Made by a program: the position numbers and the translations under genes. The notes beneath the pieces were generated by a model. That model did not search any database. It had not been told where the DNA came from and saw nothing but the letters and a program-made list of their open reading frames with translations. A DNA stretch of 64,000 bases from Salinimonas lutimaris. GTDB lineage: Bacteria; Pseudomonadota; Gammaproteobacteria; Enterobacterales; Alteromonadaceae. Below are positions 8,910 through 19,621 of this stretch, piece by piece (positions within the stretch are counted from its first letter, which is position 1; each line of letters opens with the position of its first letter). The DNA is taken from the NCBI RefSeq assembly GCF_005222225.1, contig NZ_CP036536.1:458001-522000 (forward strand), read 5' to 3'.

Positions 8910-9998
8910 ATGTCACAGCAGCCAACAACGCCGACATCTGAATTAAAAAACGACCGTTATCTGCGTGCGTTGTCAAAGCAACCTGTTGATGCCACCCCGG
9001 TATGGATGATGCGTCAGGCCGGGCGCTATTTACCGGAATATAAAGCAACCCGCGCACAGGCTGGTGATTTCATGTCATTGTGTCGTAACGCCGAGCTAGC
9101 CTGTGAAGTGACCATGCAGCCATTGCGTCGCTTTGATCTTGACGCAGCAATTTTGTTTTCTGACATTCTGACTATTCCGGATGCGATGGGACTTGGGCTG
9201 TATTTTGAAGCCGGCGAGGGTCCTAAATTCAGTAACCCGATTCAAAGCCAGGCAGATGTTGATAAAATTGGCATCCCAGACCCGGAAGGCGAACTGCAAT
9301 ACGTGATGAATGCAGTGCGTACTATTCGTAAAGAGCTGAAAGGGGAAGTGCCGCTGATTGGTTTTTCCGGCAGCCCCTGGACACTTGCCACCTATATGAT
9401 TGAAGGTGGTTCCAGCAAAGCCTTTACCAAAATTAAAAAGATGGCATTTGCTCAGCCGGCCGTGCTGCATAAATTAATGGAAAAGCTGGCTGACTCTGTC
9501 ACCAGTTATCTTAATGCACAGATTGCAGCCGGCGCACAGTCGGTCATGATATTTGATACCTGGGGCGGAGTGCTGTCGCCACGCGATTATAATGAATTTT
9601 CGCTGCAGTATATGGCCCGCATTGTCGATGGTCTGACCCGCCACAATGACGGACGTAAAGTACCGGTCACTCTGTTTACCAAAAACGGCGGAATGTGGCT
9701 GGAAGACATTGCAGCAACCGGTTGTGATGCTGTGGGACTGGACTGGACTATCAATATTGATGAAGCCCGCCGTCGGATTGGCGACAAGGTGGCCTTGCAG
9801 GGCAACATGGATCCGTCCATGCTGTATGCCTCACCACAGCGGATTGAACAGGAAGTGGCTGATATTCTTGCCAGTTATGGGCAGGGAAGCGGTCATGTAT
9901 TTAATTTAGGTCATGGTATTCATCTGGATGTACCACCTGAAAATGCCGGTGTGTTTATCGATGCAGTCCATCGCCTGAGCAGACCTTATCACCGTTAA
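8910..9998 (+). CDS. hemE: Uroporphyrinogen decarboxylase HemE
   Basis: 362 residues (family about 354). It decarboxylates the four acetate side chains of uroporphyrinogen III to give coproporphyrinogen III in haem synthesis. The N-terminal signature [15 protein letters not shown] and the [12 protein letters not shown] loop with the conserved Asp are present, as are [17 protein letters not shown] and the C-terminal [20 protein letters not shown] at 8910 follows GAGGAATAT. The next gene starts 18 nt after the stop. hemH lies separately at 23.7 kb. Confidence 0.97.
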   Translation: MSQQPTTPTSELKNDRYLRALSKQPVDATPVWMMRQAGRYLPEYKATRAQAGDFMSLCRNAELACEVTMQPLRRFDLDAAILFSDILTIPDAMGLGLYFEAGEGPKFSNPIQSQADVDKIGIPDPEGELQYVMNAVRTIRKELKGEVPLIGFSGSPWTLATYMIEGGSSKAFTKIKKMAFAQPAVLHKLMEKLADSVTSYLNAQIAAGAQSVMIFDTWGGVLSPRDYNEFSLQYMARIVDGLTRHNDGRKVPVTLFTKNGGMWLEDIAATGCDAVGLDWTINIDEARRRIGDKVALQGNMDPSMLYASPQRIEQEVADILASYGQGSGHVFNLGHGIHLDVPPENAGVFIDAVHRLSRPYHR

Positions 9999-10016
9999 TT
10001 GTTAAGCAGAGTAAAC

Positions 10017-10547
10017 ATGAAACCCTGGGTGTATATAGCCTTGCTGATATTTATTGCAGTTGCAGGCTATCAGTTTGGACATTATCAGAATATGCTGGCG
10101 ACCAGTGACAAGGCCAAAGCCCAGCTGTTTAAAGACGTTCAGGATGAACCTTCAAAACCTGCTTTTAAAGTGGAAACACCGGCAGTCAGGCCATCCGTAA
10201 AAATGATGGATGAGCCGGTAGGGCAAACCTTGCGCGACTGGGAAGACTCCCGGGATGCGCTGACGCAGATGAGCGCGGCGGTAGCCAGTGTGCCGCTGCG
10301 GTTAAACGCTACCGAGCAAAAGCTGAAACAGTATTTTACGTTACACCCGGATGCCGAAACGTTGTTGTTGCATTCGGTACGCTGTGAACTTAAAGGCTGT
10401 GAACTAACCGGTCAGTTTGAAGGTTCTGGCGAAGAGCTGCAAAAACTGGTTGAGCCGCTCAGACAAAACTACACCAGCGCCTCTAACAGCATGTCTACGC
10501 AGAACAACATTACTCATTTTGTACTACAGGTAGGGGCGTCTATCTAG
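10017..10547 (+). CDS. Unknown membrane-anchored protein downstream of hemE
   Basis: 176 residues from the ATG at 10017 (an in-frame TTG at 9999 would add six). Residues 4-22 form one hydrophobic helix (WVYIALLIFIAVAGYQFG), uncleaved in appearance, so the protein is probably anchored in the inner membrane with a periplasmic body. The body has a charged, proline-rich linker, then a small domain with two cysteines (VRCELKGCELTGQFEG), which could form a disulfide in the periplasm. I do not recognise the family. It starts 18 nt after hemE and probably shares its transcript. It is convergent with queG, with 13 nt between the stops. Confidence 0.7.
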   Translation: MKPWVYIALLIFIAVAGYQFGHYQNMLATSDKAKAQLFKDVQDEPSKPAFKVETPAVRPSVKMMDEPVGQTLRDWEDSRDALTQMSAAVASVPLRLNATEQKLKQYFTLHPDAETLLLHSVRCELKGCELTGQFEGSGEELQKLVEPLRQNYTSASNSMSTQNNITHFVLQVGASI

Positions 10548-10560
10548 CGTGCCTTGTGCT

Positions 10561-11694
10561 TTAAGCGTCTCTGGGTAATCCTTTTTCCACGATTCTGGCC
10601 AGCCGGGCAGTATGCCGGCTACCGCCTCTGGCATCTGGCTGATGCCGCAGTAGGGCCCATTCTATATGAGGCCGAACCAACGCAGATGAGGTGGGCAGTG
10701 CTTGTTCAAGTGCATCAACCAGTGCCTGCGAAAAGCCAGCATTCCCCATGGCGACAGCCAGATTACGCTGCCATTTTTCAAACCCGATTCGGCGGATGGG
10801 TGAACCTTCGGTATTGGCCAGAAACTGTGATTCCGTCCAGCTGAACAAGGTGAGCAGCGATTGCCCGTGCAGCTGTTTTCGTGGCATAAAATCTTCTTCG
10901 GTGGTCACGCTGGCGTACCGATTCCAGGGGCAAACCAGCTGACAATCGTCGCACCCGTAAATCCGGTTACCCATTAAGGGGCGTAGTGACTCCGGGATAA
11001 TGCCATCGTATTCAATCGTCAAATAAGATATGCATTTGCGGGCATCTACCTGATAAGGTGCCACAATAGCGCCAGTTGGGCACATCGTCAGACAGGCGGT
11101 GCAGCTGCCACAGCCTTCTTCAACCGGTTCATCCACCGGCAAGGGTAAATTAATAAATAACTCGCCCAGAAAAAACCAGGAGCCGGCTTCACGGTTAATG
11201 GTCAGGCTGTGCTTGCCGGTCCAGCCCAGTCCGGCTTTCTCCGCAATAGCATGTTCCAGCACCGGGGCGGAGTCAACAAAAGGACGATACTGGGTATCGG
11301 CCAGGGCGCTTTCAATTTTCTGGCCCAGTTGTTTTAACCGTTTGCGCAACACTTTATGATAATCACGACCCAGCGCATAACGACTGATATACGCATGCTG
11401 ATCGTTTTTCAGGTTACGGGCGAACGAGGCGTCCGGCGGCAGATAATCCATTCTGACACTGATTACCCGCACTGTGCCGGGCAGCAGTTCGTCTGGCCTC
11501 GCTCTTTTCATACCGTGAGCCGCCATAAAATTCATTTCGCCGTGATAGCCGTTATCCAGCCATTGCTGTAGCGGTGCTTCGTGCTGATGCAGATCAATAT
11601 CACTGATGCCAACTTGCTGAAAGCCTAGCGCACGGCCCCAAGCCTTGATATCGTCTGTTAAACGACCTAAATCGATTGAATTAATTCCGGACAT
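10561..11694 (-). CDS. queG: Epoxyqueuosine reductase QueG
   Basis: 377 residues. The cobalamin- and iron-sulfur-dependent enzyme performs the last step of queuosine synthesis in tRNA. Two 4Fe-4S clusters are supplied by C195, C198, C201, C205, C221, C248, C251 and C255 (CGSCTACLTMCP and GCDDCQLVCP). The conserved Asp of RPFVDSAPVLE (about 141) matches the proposed proton donor. The gene is divergent from nnr with only 6 bp between the two start codons, so its promoter must lie within the 5' part of nnr. Confidence 0.95.
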   Translation of the reverse strand: MSGINSIDLGRLTDDIKAWGRALGFQQVGISDIDLHQHEAPLQQWLDNGYHGEMNFMAAHGMKRARPDELLPGTVRVISVRMDYLPPDASFARNLKNDQHAYISRYALGRDYHKVLRKRLKQLGQKIESALADTQYRPFVDSAPVLEHAIAEKAGLGWTGKHSLTINREAGSWFFLGELFINLPLPVDEPVEEGCGSCTACLTMCPTGAIVAPYQVDARKCISYLTIEYDGIIPESLRPLMGNRIYGCDDCQLVCPWNRYASVTTEEDFMPRKQLHGQSLLTLFSWTESQFLANTEGSPIRRIGFEKWQRNLAVAMGNAGFSQALVDALEQALPTSSALVRPHIEWALLRHQPDARGGSRHTARLARIVEKGLPRDA

Positions 11695-11700
11695 GCCAAC

Positions 11701-13200
11701 ATGTTAGATACACAATTGACCACAAGTTTATCATACAAACTGTTTCGCGCCGATGAGGTCAGAAACAATGAGCAGGAAGCCGCCAGCCAGTCAGGCTGTG
11801 AAATGTTTACACTGATGGAGCGCGCCGGTGAAGCAGTGTTTCGTCAGTGTCAGCATTTGTTACCTAATACCGATGTGTATCTGGTTCTGGTCGGGCAGGG
11901 GAATAACGCCGGCGATGGCTATATCGCGGCCAGTTATGCCAAACAGGCCGGAAAGCAGGTGCATGTTTGCGCGGTGGAGCCACAACGTACTCTGGATGGC
12001 GATGCCGGACGAGCCCAGGAGCGCTGGCTGGAAGCAGGTGGTACGATTGAGCGATTTGATGCCGCTTTGTTGAACAAAGCCGGCCTGGTCATCGATGCGT
12101 TACTGGGGACCGGTATCAATACCTATATTCGCAACGAATTTGCTGAAATTATTGATGCTGTCAATCAAAGTGACACGCCCGTAGTCAGTATCGATGTGCC
12201 CTCGGGCCTGGATGCCGACACCGGTCAGTCGATGGGGCGCTGTATTCAGGCAACCGTAACGGTTACGCTGGTAGGCATCAAGCCGGGACTGACCACCGGC
12301 GCGGGTAAACAGTCCTGCGGACGTCTGGTGTTTGAGGATTTAGGTATCTCCAAAGCGTTTGGCCAGCTGGCACGGCCGTTTGCCAGCTGGCTGGATATAC
12401 AACAGTTTATTGGACTGGGTCCCCGTGACGTGCACAGCCATAAAGGGTCGTACGGCCGGTTATTATGTGTGGGCGCTAACCGTGGTACCGCCGGGGCTAT
12501 CCGGCTGGCTGGTGAAGCGGCCTTACGTTCTGGCGCAGGCATGGTGCGCGCTTATGTTCACGAAAGTTCCGCGGTGCAGGTCAGTGCGGGCCGGCCTGAA
12601 CTAATGGTCACCAGTGAAGGGCTGGAGCAGGCGCTGGAATGGGCCAGTTGTGTGGTGATTGGCCCGGGGCTGGGTCAGGATGACTGGGCTCAGTTTACCT
12701 TTGAGACGGTGCTCAAGCATTGTCAAAGTGAGCAAAAGCCGGTGGTAATTGATGCCGATGCGCTGAACCTGCTGAGTCGGCAAGCCACAGCCTACACTCT
12801 GAACGATTGTATTTTAACACCGCATGCCGGAGAAGCCTCACGCTTACTAGGTGTATCGGTGGAGGATGTGGAAGGCGAACGCTTCAATTATGCAAAACAG
12901 TGTGCCCAGCGGTATCATGCTACCTGTGTGTTAAAAGGCGCCGGTACCATCATTGATAACGAAACCAGTGTGGCGGTATGCCGGCATGGTAATCCGGCCA
13001 TGGCAACCGCTGGCAGTGGCGATGTGTTAAGTGGCATACTAGGTGCATTGCTGGCCCAGGGGCTGAGCACTGAGATGGCCAGCCGGTATGGTGTTACCCT
13101 GCATGCAAAAGCGGGTGATGAGCTGGCTGAACTGTATGGTCAGCGTGGTATGATCGCCAGTGATTTATTTGATGCTGTCAGAGTGCTGATCAACCAGTAA
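11701..13200 (+). CDS. nnr: Bifunctional NAD(P)HX epimerase / ADP-dependent dehydratase
   Basis: 499 residues, YjeF type. The N-terminal half (1-220) is the epimerase with GQGNNAGDGY and DALLGTG. The C-terminal half (235-495) is the ribokinase-like dehydratase with GANRGTAGA, VIDADALNL, LTPHAGEASRLL and the ATAGSGDVLSG nucleotide-site motif. Together they repair hydrated NADH and NADPH. It begins the conserved block nnr-tsaE-amiB-mutL-miaA-hfq-hflX-hflKC. With the start 6 bp from that of queG, its promoter must overlap queG coding sequence. Confidence 0.95.
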   Translation: MLDTQLTTSLSYKLFRADEVRNNEQEAASQSGCEMFTLMERAGEAVFRQCQHLLPNTDVYLVLVGQGNNAGDGYIAASYAKQAGKQVHVCAVEPQRTLDGDAGRAQERWLEAGGTIERFDAALLNKAGLVIDALLGTGINTYIRNEFAEIIDAVNQSDTPVVSIDVPSGLDADTGQSMGRCIQATVTVTLVGIKPGLTTGAGKQSCGRLVFEDLGISKAFGQLARPFASWLDIQQFIGLGPRDVHSHKGSYGRLLCVGANRGTAGAIRLAGEAALRSGAGMVRAYVHESSAVQVSAGRPELMVTSEGLEQALEWASCVVIGPGLGQDDWAQFTFETVLKHCQSEQKPVVIDADALNLLSRQATAYTLNDCILTPHAGEASRLLGVSVEDVEGERFNYAKQCAQRYHATCVLKGAGTIIDNETSVAVCRHGNPAMATAGSGDVLSGILGALLAQGLSTEMASRYGVTLHAKAGDELAELYGQRGMIASDLFDAVRVLINQ

Positions 13201-13233
13201 CTCTGATATAACGTTTTAGGTAGTAAAAGAAAC

Positions 13234-13713
13234 ATGACAAACGTGCAGTACAGCCGCGTCGTGACCGAAGAGGCGCAAACTCAGGCGCTGGCTGTTGCTT
13301 TAGCCGGTGCGGTGAAAACACACCTGGATAAAGGCCTTATCATTTATTTAGAAGGCGATTTGGGCGCGGGTAAAACCACTTTCAGCCGCCATCTGATCCA
13401 GGCGCTGGGTCATTCAGGTAATGTTAAGAGCCCGACCTATACGCTGGTGGAACCTTACGAACTGGAAACGATGACGGTATACCACTTTGATTTATACCGG
13501 TTATCCGATCCTGAAGAGCTCGAGTTTATGGGAATTCGTGATTACTTCGGCCAGCGCACGGTGTGTCTGGTTGAGTGGCCCCAAAAAGGCGGGGAATTAC
13601 TGGCATCGCCTGATGTCATAATGAAGATTCAGCTGAATCAGGATGAACGCCAGATTACCCTGACTGCACCCAGTGAGGCCGGAGCTACGCTCCTTGCAGC
13701 CTGTCTGGCTTGA
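13234..13713 (+). CDS. tsaE: tRNA threonylcarbamoyladenosine biosynthesis ATPase TsaE
   Basis: 159 residues. A P-loop [12 protein letters not shown] at about 41-52, [12 protein letters not shown] and [22 protein letters not shown] are family signatures. TsaE works with TsaB and TsaD to put t6A on ANN-decoding tRNAs. It follows nnr by 33 nt, and its stop is 52 nt before amiB, as in most gammaproteobacteria. Confidence 0.95.
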   Translation: MTNVQYSRVVTEEAQTQALAVALAGAVKTHLDKGLIIYLEGDLGAGKTTFSRHLIQALGHSGNVKSPTYTLVEPYELETMTVYHFDLYRLSDPEELEFMGIRDYFGQRTVCLVEWPQKGGELLASPDVIMKIQLNQDERQITLTAPSEAGATLLAACLA

Positions 13714-13765
13714 TATATTCTATAAGCTGAGCCTAATAATAACGTCATTACGAAAAGGCGAAGTC

Positions 13766-15115
13766 ATGTTGCGCTTAATTACATTTGTATGCCTGATGCT
13801 TACCCTGGCAGGACCGGTTGCGGCAGCGCCTAACCCGATCGGCAGTGTGAGGGTGGCCCCGGCAGCGGATAAAACCCGGGTGGTGGTGGATTTATCTGCC
13901 GACACCGCATTTACCTATTTTTCATTGCATAATCCTGAACGTCTGGTGATTGATTTGCAAAATACCAGTGATGATCAGGACCTCAGCCTGCAGGGAGATA
14001 CCGGCTCACTGGTGCGCCGGGTTCGTTATTCTACGCCGAAGAATAGTCAGTCGGCCCGGCTTGTTATTGACCTGACCCGTCAGGCTGATCCCAATCTGTT
14101 TACGATTGCGCCATCAGGCGAATACGGACATCGTCTGGTCATTGACCTGAATGACAGCCAGCCTGGTAACGCTGCGGTCTCTGCCGCAGGCAATACCGCT
14201 GAGGCGGTACGCATGGACAGCACCAGTAATCAGCGGGATCGGGATATTATTGTTGCCATTGATGCCGGTCACGGAGGCAATGACCCGGGCTCTATTGGCC
14301 CGTCCGGTACGTATGAAAAACATATTACACTGAGTATTGCCCGCAAACTGGCTGCGTTATTTGACGCGGAGCCCGGTATGCGTTCAGTGCTGGTACGAGA
14401 TGGTGACTATTACATTTACCCGACTAAACGGCCTGAGATTGCACGTAAGAAGAAAGCAGATTTACTGATCTCTATTCACGCCGATGCATTTAGCCAACCG
14501 GAGCCACGTGGTGGCTCGGTCTGGGTGTTGTCCATGCGCCGGGCAGACTCGGAACTGGGGCGCTGGCTGGAAAAAACCGAGCAACATTCTGAGTTACTCG
14601 GGGGGGCGGCTGAAGTGATTTCTGACAATGCCAGTGAACGCTATCTGGCAGAAACCATTATTGGTTTGTCGATGGACCATTCCATGTCGGCCAGTTATGA
14701 TCTGAGCAAAAAAGTCATTGGCGAGATGAAACAGGTGACCCGGCTGCACAAACGCTCTCCACAGGCTGCCAGCTTTGCCGTGCTCACCGCGCCAGACATT
14801 CCGTCGATTCTGGTAGAGGTGGGATTCATCTCTAACCCGCAGGAAGAAAAAAACCTGTTGTGGGACACTTATCGTGAACGGCTCGCCCGCTCTATGTTTA
14901 ATGCCACCAAAAGCTACTTCAAACAGGTACCGCCAGATGGTACGCTATGGGCATCTCAAAGGGACCGTAATCGAACCCATCGGGTACAAAGCGGAGAGTC
15001 CTTGTCCTTACTGGCCCAACGTTACAATGTTAAGGTCAGCAGCATTAAAGAAGCCAATAATTTACGCAGTGATGTGGTACGCATCGGTCAGGTTCTGACT
15101 ATCCCCAGAACCTGA
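13766..15115 (+). CDS. amiB: N-acetylmuramoyl-L-alanine amidase AmiB with C-terminal LysM
   Basis: 449 residues from the ATG at 13766, preceded by AAGGCGAAG. An in-frame start 93 nt upstream would overlap tsaE and bury the signal peptide, so it is rejected. Order: signal peptide 1-20, AMIN domain about 25-130 (septal targeting), Amidase_3 catalytic domain about 160-390 with zinc ligands in DAGHGGNDPG, the Glu of GTYEKH and SIHADAF, then one LysM repeat at about 405-448 (VQSGESLSLLAQRYNV). It cleaves the amide bond between MurNAc and the peptide to split daughter cells, normally activated by EnvC or NlpD. The LysM tail is shared with Vibrio and Alteromonas AmiB and absent from E. coli AmiA/AmiC. 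Confidence 0.95.
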   Translation: MLRLITFVCLMLTLAGPVAAAPNPIGSVRVAPAADKTRVVVDLSADTAFTYFSLHNPERLVIDLQNTSDDQDLSLQGDTGSLVRRVRYSTPKNSQSARLVIDLTRQADPNLFTIAPSGEYGHRLVIDLNDSQPGNAAVSAAGNTAEAVRMDSTSNQRDRDIIVAIDAGHGGNDPGSIGPSGTYEKHITLSIARKLAALFDAEPGMRSVLVRDGDYYIYPTKRPEIARKKKADLLISIHADAFSQPEPRGGSVWVLSMRRADSELGRWLEKTEQHSELLGGAAEVISDNASERYLAETIIGLSMDHSMSASYDLSKKVIGEMKQVTRLHKRSPQAASFAVLTAPDIPSILVEVGFISNPQEEKNLLWDTYRERLARSMFNATKSYFKQVPPDGTLWASQRDRNRTHRVQSGESLSLLAQRYNVKVSSIKEANNLRSDVVRIGQVLTIPRT

Positions 15116-15151
15116 CCTGTCATACCGTGCTACCAAGCAAGAGAGAGCATT

Positions 15152-16975
15152 TTGCCCATTCAGTTATTACCAGCGCGGCTGGCTAACCAAATTGCTGCCG
15201 GAGAAGTGGTCGAACGACCGGCTTCGGTGGTCAAGGAACTTGTGGAAAACAGCCTGGATGCGGGTGCTACGCGGATTGAGCTGGATATTGAGCGGGGCGG
15301 CCATAAGCGGGTGCGCCTGCGAGATAACGGCTGCGGTATCAGCAGAGAGGAACTGCAACTGGCGCTAAGCCGGCATGCTACCAGTAAAATTGCCACGCTG
15401 GATGATTTGGAAAGTATATTGTCGCTGGGGTTTCGCGGTGAAGCGCTGGCCAGTATCAGCTCGGTCAGCCGCTTAACGCTGACCTCTAAACCGGCCGAAC
15501 AGGAGCAGGCCTGGCAGGCCAGCTGTGAAGGCCGGGACATGGCAGTCACGGTTAATCCGGCCGCGCATCCTGATGGCACGACTATCGATGTGGCTGATTT
15601 ATTTTATAACACGCCGGCGCGCAGAAAGTTCCTGCGCACTGAAAAAACCGAGTTTCAGCACATCGAAGAGGTGGTTAAGCGAATCGCGCTAAGCCATCCT
15701 CAGGTCAGCTTTACCCTCAAACATAACAGTAAGGTTGTGCGTCGCTTTGCTGCGGTTGCCAAAGATAAGTTTAGTCAGCGCATCGCTCAGGTGGTAGGCC
15801 AGAAGTTTATCGACAATGCCAGTCACCTGACCCTGGATTATCAGGGCATGGCCATTGAAGCCTGGCTGGGTGACCGGCAGGTGATGCGAAGCAGCAATGA
15901 CTGCCAGTACAGCTTTGTGAATAACCGGGGCATGCGCGACAAACTAATACTTCACGCTATTCGTCAGGCCTATGAATCTGCCTGGGGAGAGCTTGAGCAG
16001 CCTTCCTTTGTTTTCTACCTGACGATTTCGCCCAAAGATGTGGATGTGAATGTTCACCCGGCAAAGCACGAGGTTCGCTTTCAGCAAAGCCGGCTGGTGC
16101 ATGACTTTATTTGTAAGGCGGTGTATGACGCGCTGATACAGGATCACGGTGAGCGAACCCCGACCGACAGCCCGCTGTTTGATGACAGCGATGTCAGCCA
16201 TGATTATATCCGCCCGCTTGCGTCGGTATCTTCCACCCAACGGTCGGCCAACGTGCCAACCTGTGACAAGAGCGCTGACCTGCCTGTTTCTGCGGGTGCT
16301 AATTCTGCTGCGGGTCATTATCAACCGGTCAGTCACTCGCCGGCAGCACGTTCTGGTGGCGGTGGCGCAGGAGGTCGTCGTGCGCATACCTCAGGGGTCA
16401 GTGATGCGTATCAGGCCAATTATAATCAGTTAATGACGCCAAACAGCGACACAGAAGGGGCTCAAACCCATGCGCTGAACCTGATTGCCCTGAATCAGCG
16501 TCACCGGCTGGTTATTGACCAGGATAATGCCTGGTTGGTTGATGCCGCAGACCTGCAAGCCGGCTGGTGGAAAACCATGTTAGACTTTGGTCGTACCTCG
16601 CAACCGTTGCTGATGCCTGTAGCCATTGACAGCACTGGTGTGAGCGAATCGGTTGTTGGTTTACTGAATGACCTCGGATTTGTTGTTAACCGGGCAGCTG
16701 GCAAACTACGTCTACAGCAGGTTCCCGCCGGGTGCCGTCATTTGCCGTGGGTATCGCTGTTTGCCGAATTGGTGAGTTTACCGGCTACCTCTGCAGAGGA
16801 GCTGGCCCAACAGATACCACTAACGGCAAGTGCGACAGATGCCACATTGCTGACACTGACCTGGCAATGGTTTGATGGATTATCCCTGACCGAACGGTGG
16901 GAACGGGTGCATGAGTTTGGTAAATTGCAGCCGCTAAGCCAGTTAATAAAAAAGTGGGATGAACCTGATGAGTGA
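15152..16975 (+). CDS. mutL: DNA mismatch repair protein MutL
   Basis: 607 residues. The GHKL ATPase N-terminus ([29 protein letters not shown]) is followed by a variable low-complexity linker (about 360-430) and the C-terminal dimerisation domain. The endonuclease motif DQHAxxERxxYE is absent, as in MutH-containing gammaproteobacteria. The start is TTG: the sequence then reads [19 protein letters not shown], colinear with E. coli MutL. It overlaps miaA by 8 nt. Confidence 0.96.
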   Translation: MPIQLLPARLANQIAAGEVVERPASVVKELVENSLDAGATRIELDIERGGHKRVRLRDNGCGISREELQLALSRHATSKIATLDDLESILSLGFRGEALASISSVSRLTLTSKPAEQEQAWQASCEGRDMAVTVNPAAHPDGTTIDVADLFYNTPARRKFLRTEKTEFQHIEEVVKRIALSHPQVSFTLKHNSKVVRRFAAVAKDKFSQRIAQVVGQKFIDNASHLTLDYQGMAIEAWLGDRQVMRSSNDCQYSFVNNRGMRDKLILHAIRQAYESAWGELEQPSFVFYLTISPKDVDVNVHPAKHEVRFQQSRLVHDFICKAVYDALIQDHGERTPTDSPLFDDSDVSHDYIRPLASVSSTQRSANVPTCDKSADLPVSAGANSAAGHYQPVSHSPAARSGGGGAGGRRAHTSGVSDAYQANYNQLMTPNSDTEGAQTHALNLIALNQRHRLVIDQDNAWLVDAADLQAGWWKTMLDFGRTSQPLLMPVAIDSTGVSESVVGLLNDLGFVVNRAAGKLRLQQVPAGCRHLPWVSLFAELVSLPATSAEELAQQIPLTASATDATLLTLTWQWFDGLSLTERWERVHEFGKLQPLSQLIKKWDEPDE

Positions 16976-17903
16976 TGGCACGTCAACTGCATTACCCGTG
17001 ATTGCGATTATGGGGCCGACTGCCTCGGGTAAAACCGGGCTGGCACTGGAGATGGCCGGTCACGTGAACTGCGAAATCATCAGTGTGGATTCTGCGCTGG
17101 TGTATAAAGGAATGGATATTGGCACAGCCAAGCCTACTGCGCAGGAACAGGCGCAGGCGCGACACTGGCTCATCGACATTATTGATCCGCTGCAGGCCTA
17201 CTCTGTAGCCGAGTTTTGCAATGATGCAACGCGCCTGATTGGCGAGATTCACGGCCGTGGCAATGTACCGGTTCTGGCGGGTGGCACAATGATGTATTTC
17301 AATGCCTTGATAAATGGTATTTCGCCCCTACCTAAGTCAGACGACGGCATCAGGGATGAGATAAATCGCGAAGCACAGGCAGTAGGGTGGCAGGCATTAC
17401 ATGCTCAGCTTGCTCAGATTGATCCGGTCAGTGCACAGCGAATTCATCCTAATGATCCCCAACGTCTGACCCGGGCATTAGAGGTATTTCGTTGCTCAGG
17501 CCGTACCCTGACCGACTGGCAGCGCCAGAAAGGGCAGGCATGTCCTTACGACATTACCCAGTTTGCGATTGCGCCAGAGGATCGCGCTGTTCTGCATGAA
17601 AGGATCGCTCAGCGATTTGATATTATGCTGGAGCAGGGTTTCATCAGCGAAGTTGAAAAATTATATAGCCGGGGTGATCTTCATGAAGATTTACCTTCTA
17701 TACGTTCAGTAGGCTACCGGCAAGCCTGGCAGTATCTGAACGGTGATCTAACGTACGCGCAAATGCGCGAACGCGGTATTATTGCCACAAGACAGTTAGC
17801 AAAGCGTCAGCTGACGTGGTTGCGGGGATGGGAGTCGCTGCAATGGCTGGATACATTTGCTAACGATAATCTGGCAAAAATTTTGGCGAAAGTCGCACTC
17901 TAA
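16968..17903 (+). CDS. miaA: tRNA dimethylallyltransferase MiaA
   Basis: 311 residues. Walker A GPTASGKT at about 16-23, [17 protein letters not shown] and [10 protein letters not shown] are family signatures. It prenylates A37 of tRNAs that read UNN codons. I chose the ATG at 16968 (MSDGTST), which overlaps the mutL stop and matches the MSD start of E. coli MiaA, over the ATG at 16959, which lacks room for a ribosome binding site. Confidence 0.95.
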   Translation: MSDGTSTALPVIAIMGPTASGKTGLALEMAGHVNCEIISVDSALVYKGMDIGTAKPTAQEQAQARHWLIDIIDPLQAYSVAEFCNDATRLIGEIHGRGNVPVLAGGTMMYFNALINGISPLPKSDDGIRDEINREAQAVGWQALHAQLAQIDPVSAQRIHPNDPQRLTRALEVFRCSGRTLTDWQRQKGQACPYDITQFAIAPEDRAVLHERIAQRFDIMLEQGFISEVEKLYSRGDLHEDLPSIRSVGYRQAWQYLNGDLTYAQMRERGIIATRQLAKRQLTWLRGWESLQWLDTFANDNLAKILAKVAL

Positions 17904-17932
17904 TGCTGTGAGTGTGGTATACATTAGACGTA

Positions 17933-17955
17933 GTGACATTTAATGAATATGTCAC
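17933..17955 (+). promoter_or_regulatory. Inverted repeat in the hfq leader
   Basis: GTGACAT (17933-17939) and ATGTCAC (17949-17955) are perfect 7-bp arms with a 9-nt AT-rich loop, 27 bp before the hfq start. It could be a hairpin in the miaA-hfq transcript or an operator. Function is not shown by sequence. Confidence 0.45.
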
Positions 17956-17973
17956 GTCAATAATAAAAACTAA

Positions 17974-18237
<264 letters not shown>

Positions 18238-18254
18238 TTTAAAAGGTACATTGC

Positions 18255-19544
18255 TTGTTTGACCGTTATGAAGCCGGTGAACGGGCTGTACTTGTTCATG
18301 TCAATTTTACAGACGAAAATACGAAGGAAGAGCTGACAGAACTGGAACTGTTGGTGAATTCTGCGGGGGTAGATGCTGTCGATGTACTGACAACGTCTCG
18401 TAGTGCCCCGCACGCCAAGTATTTTGTCGGTTCGGGTAAAGCGGAAGAAATCGCCGCTGCCGTAAAGGCCAATGAAGCTAACGTGGTTATTTTTAACCAT
18501 GCGCTGTCACCCTCACAGGAACGTAACCTGGAAACGATCTGCAAGTGCAGGGTACTCGACAGAACGGGTCTTATTCTGGATATATTTGCCCAGCGGGCCA
18601 GAACCCATGAAGGTAAACTTCAGGTGGAACTTGCCCAGCTTCGTCATATTTCTACCCGCCTGATTCGGGGCTGGACTCACCTTGAACGCCAAAAAGGCGG
18701 GATCGGTCTGCGCGGACCCGGTGAGACTCAGCTTGAAACCGACCGTCGTCTGCTTCGGGGCAGAATTAAAACCATTCTGCGCCGCCTTGAAAAAGTGCAA
18801 AAACAGCGTGAACAAGGGCGCCGCTCACGAAAACGTGCTGAAATTCCGACGCTATCGTTAGTGGGTTACACTAACGCCGGCAAATCCACGCTGTTTAATC
18901 AGATTACCAATGCGCATGTGTACGCAGCGGATCAGCTGTTTGCCACCTTGGACCCTACCTTGCGAAAAATTGATTTGCAGGACGTAGGGCCGGCTATTAT
19001 GGCTGATACTGTTGGGTTTATCCGTCATCTGCCCCATGATTTGGTGGCAGCGTTTAAAGCAACACTTCAGGAAACCCAGGAAGCTGATCTGCTACTTCAT
19101 GTTGTAGATGTATCAGATGCCCGCTATCGTGAAACGATGGACGAGGTTAATGTGGTTCTGGATGAAATTGAAGCTGGTGAAACACAACAGTTAATTATCT
19201 GTAATAAGATTGATAATCTTGAGGGTGTTGAGCCGCGTATAGACAGAGACGACAATGGCGTACCTATCAGGGTTTGGGTTTCTGCCCATAAGGCACAGGG
19301 ACTCGACCTGTTAAGTCAGGCACTTACAGACTGTCTGGCTGAAAACATGGTAAGCTATACGTTACGTATTCCTCCGGCGCAAAGTCGGTTGCGTGGTGTA
19401 CTTTATGAACTAAACTGCATAGCCAGTGAATCCTACGCACAGGATGGCGACTGGGTAGTGGATGTGAAAATGCCCGTAACTGACTGGAACAAGCTGGAAA
19501 AGCGGCTTGAAACCGGAATCTCCGGCTTTGTCGTTCACCATTAG
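18255..19544 (+). CDS. hflX: Ribosome-associated GTPase HflX
   Basis: 429 residues. The N-terminal domain (KAPH-like APHAKYFVGSGKAEEI, LDRTGLILDIFAQRA) and the linker GGIGLRGPGETQLETDRR are diagnostic. G-domain motifs are G1 GYTNAGKST about 203-211, G3 DTVGF and G4 NKID. It splits stalled 70S ribosomes under stress. The start is TTG at 18255 with AAAAGGT upstream, giving MFDRYEAGE, colinear with E. coli HflX MFDRYDAGE. It is 17 nt after hfq. Confidence 0.96.
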   Translation: MFDRYEAGERAVLVHVNFTDENTKEELTELELLVNSAGVDAVDVLTTSRSAPHAKYFVGSGKAEEIAAAVKANEANVVIFNHALSPSQERNLETICKCRVLDRTGLILDIFAQRARTHEGKLQVELAQLRHISTRLIRGWTHLERQKGGIGLRGPGETQLETDRRLLRGRIKTILRRLEKVQKQREQGRRSRKRAEIPTLSLVGYTNAGKSTLFNQITNAHVYAADQLFATLDPTLRKIDLQDVGPAIMADTVGFIRHLPHDLVAAFKATLQETQEADLLLHVVDVSDARYRETMDEVNVVLDEIEAGETQQLIICNKIDNLEGVEPRIDRDDNGVPIRVWVSAHKAQGLDLLSQALTDCLAENMVSYTLRIPPAQSRLRGVLYELNCIASESYAQDGDWVVDVKMPVTDWNKLEKRLETGISGFVVHH

Positions 19545-19621
19545 CATAAGCAATGGCGGTGTAACGGATAACGCAACGGCAAAGTGAAACTAAATCTATA
19601 ACCACTTTATGGAGTATTAGC

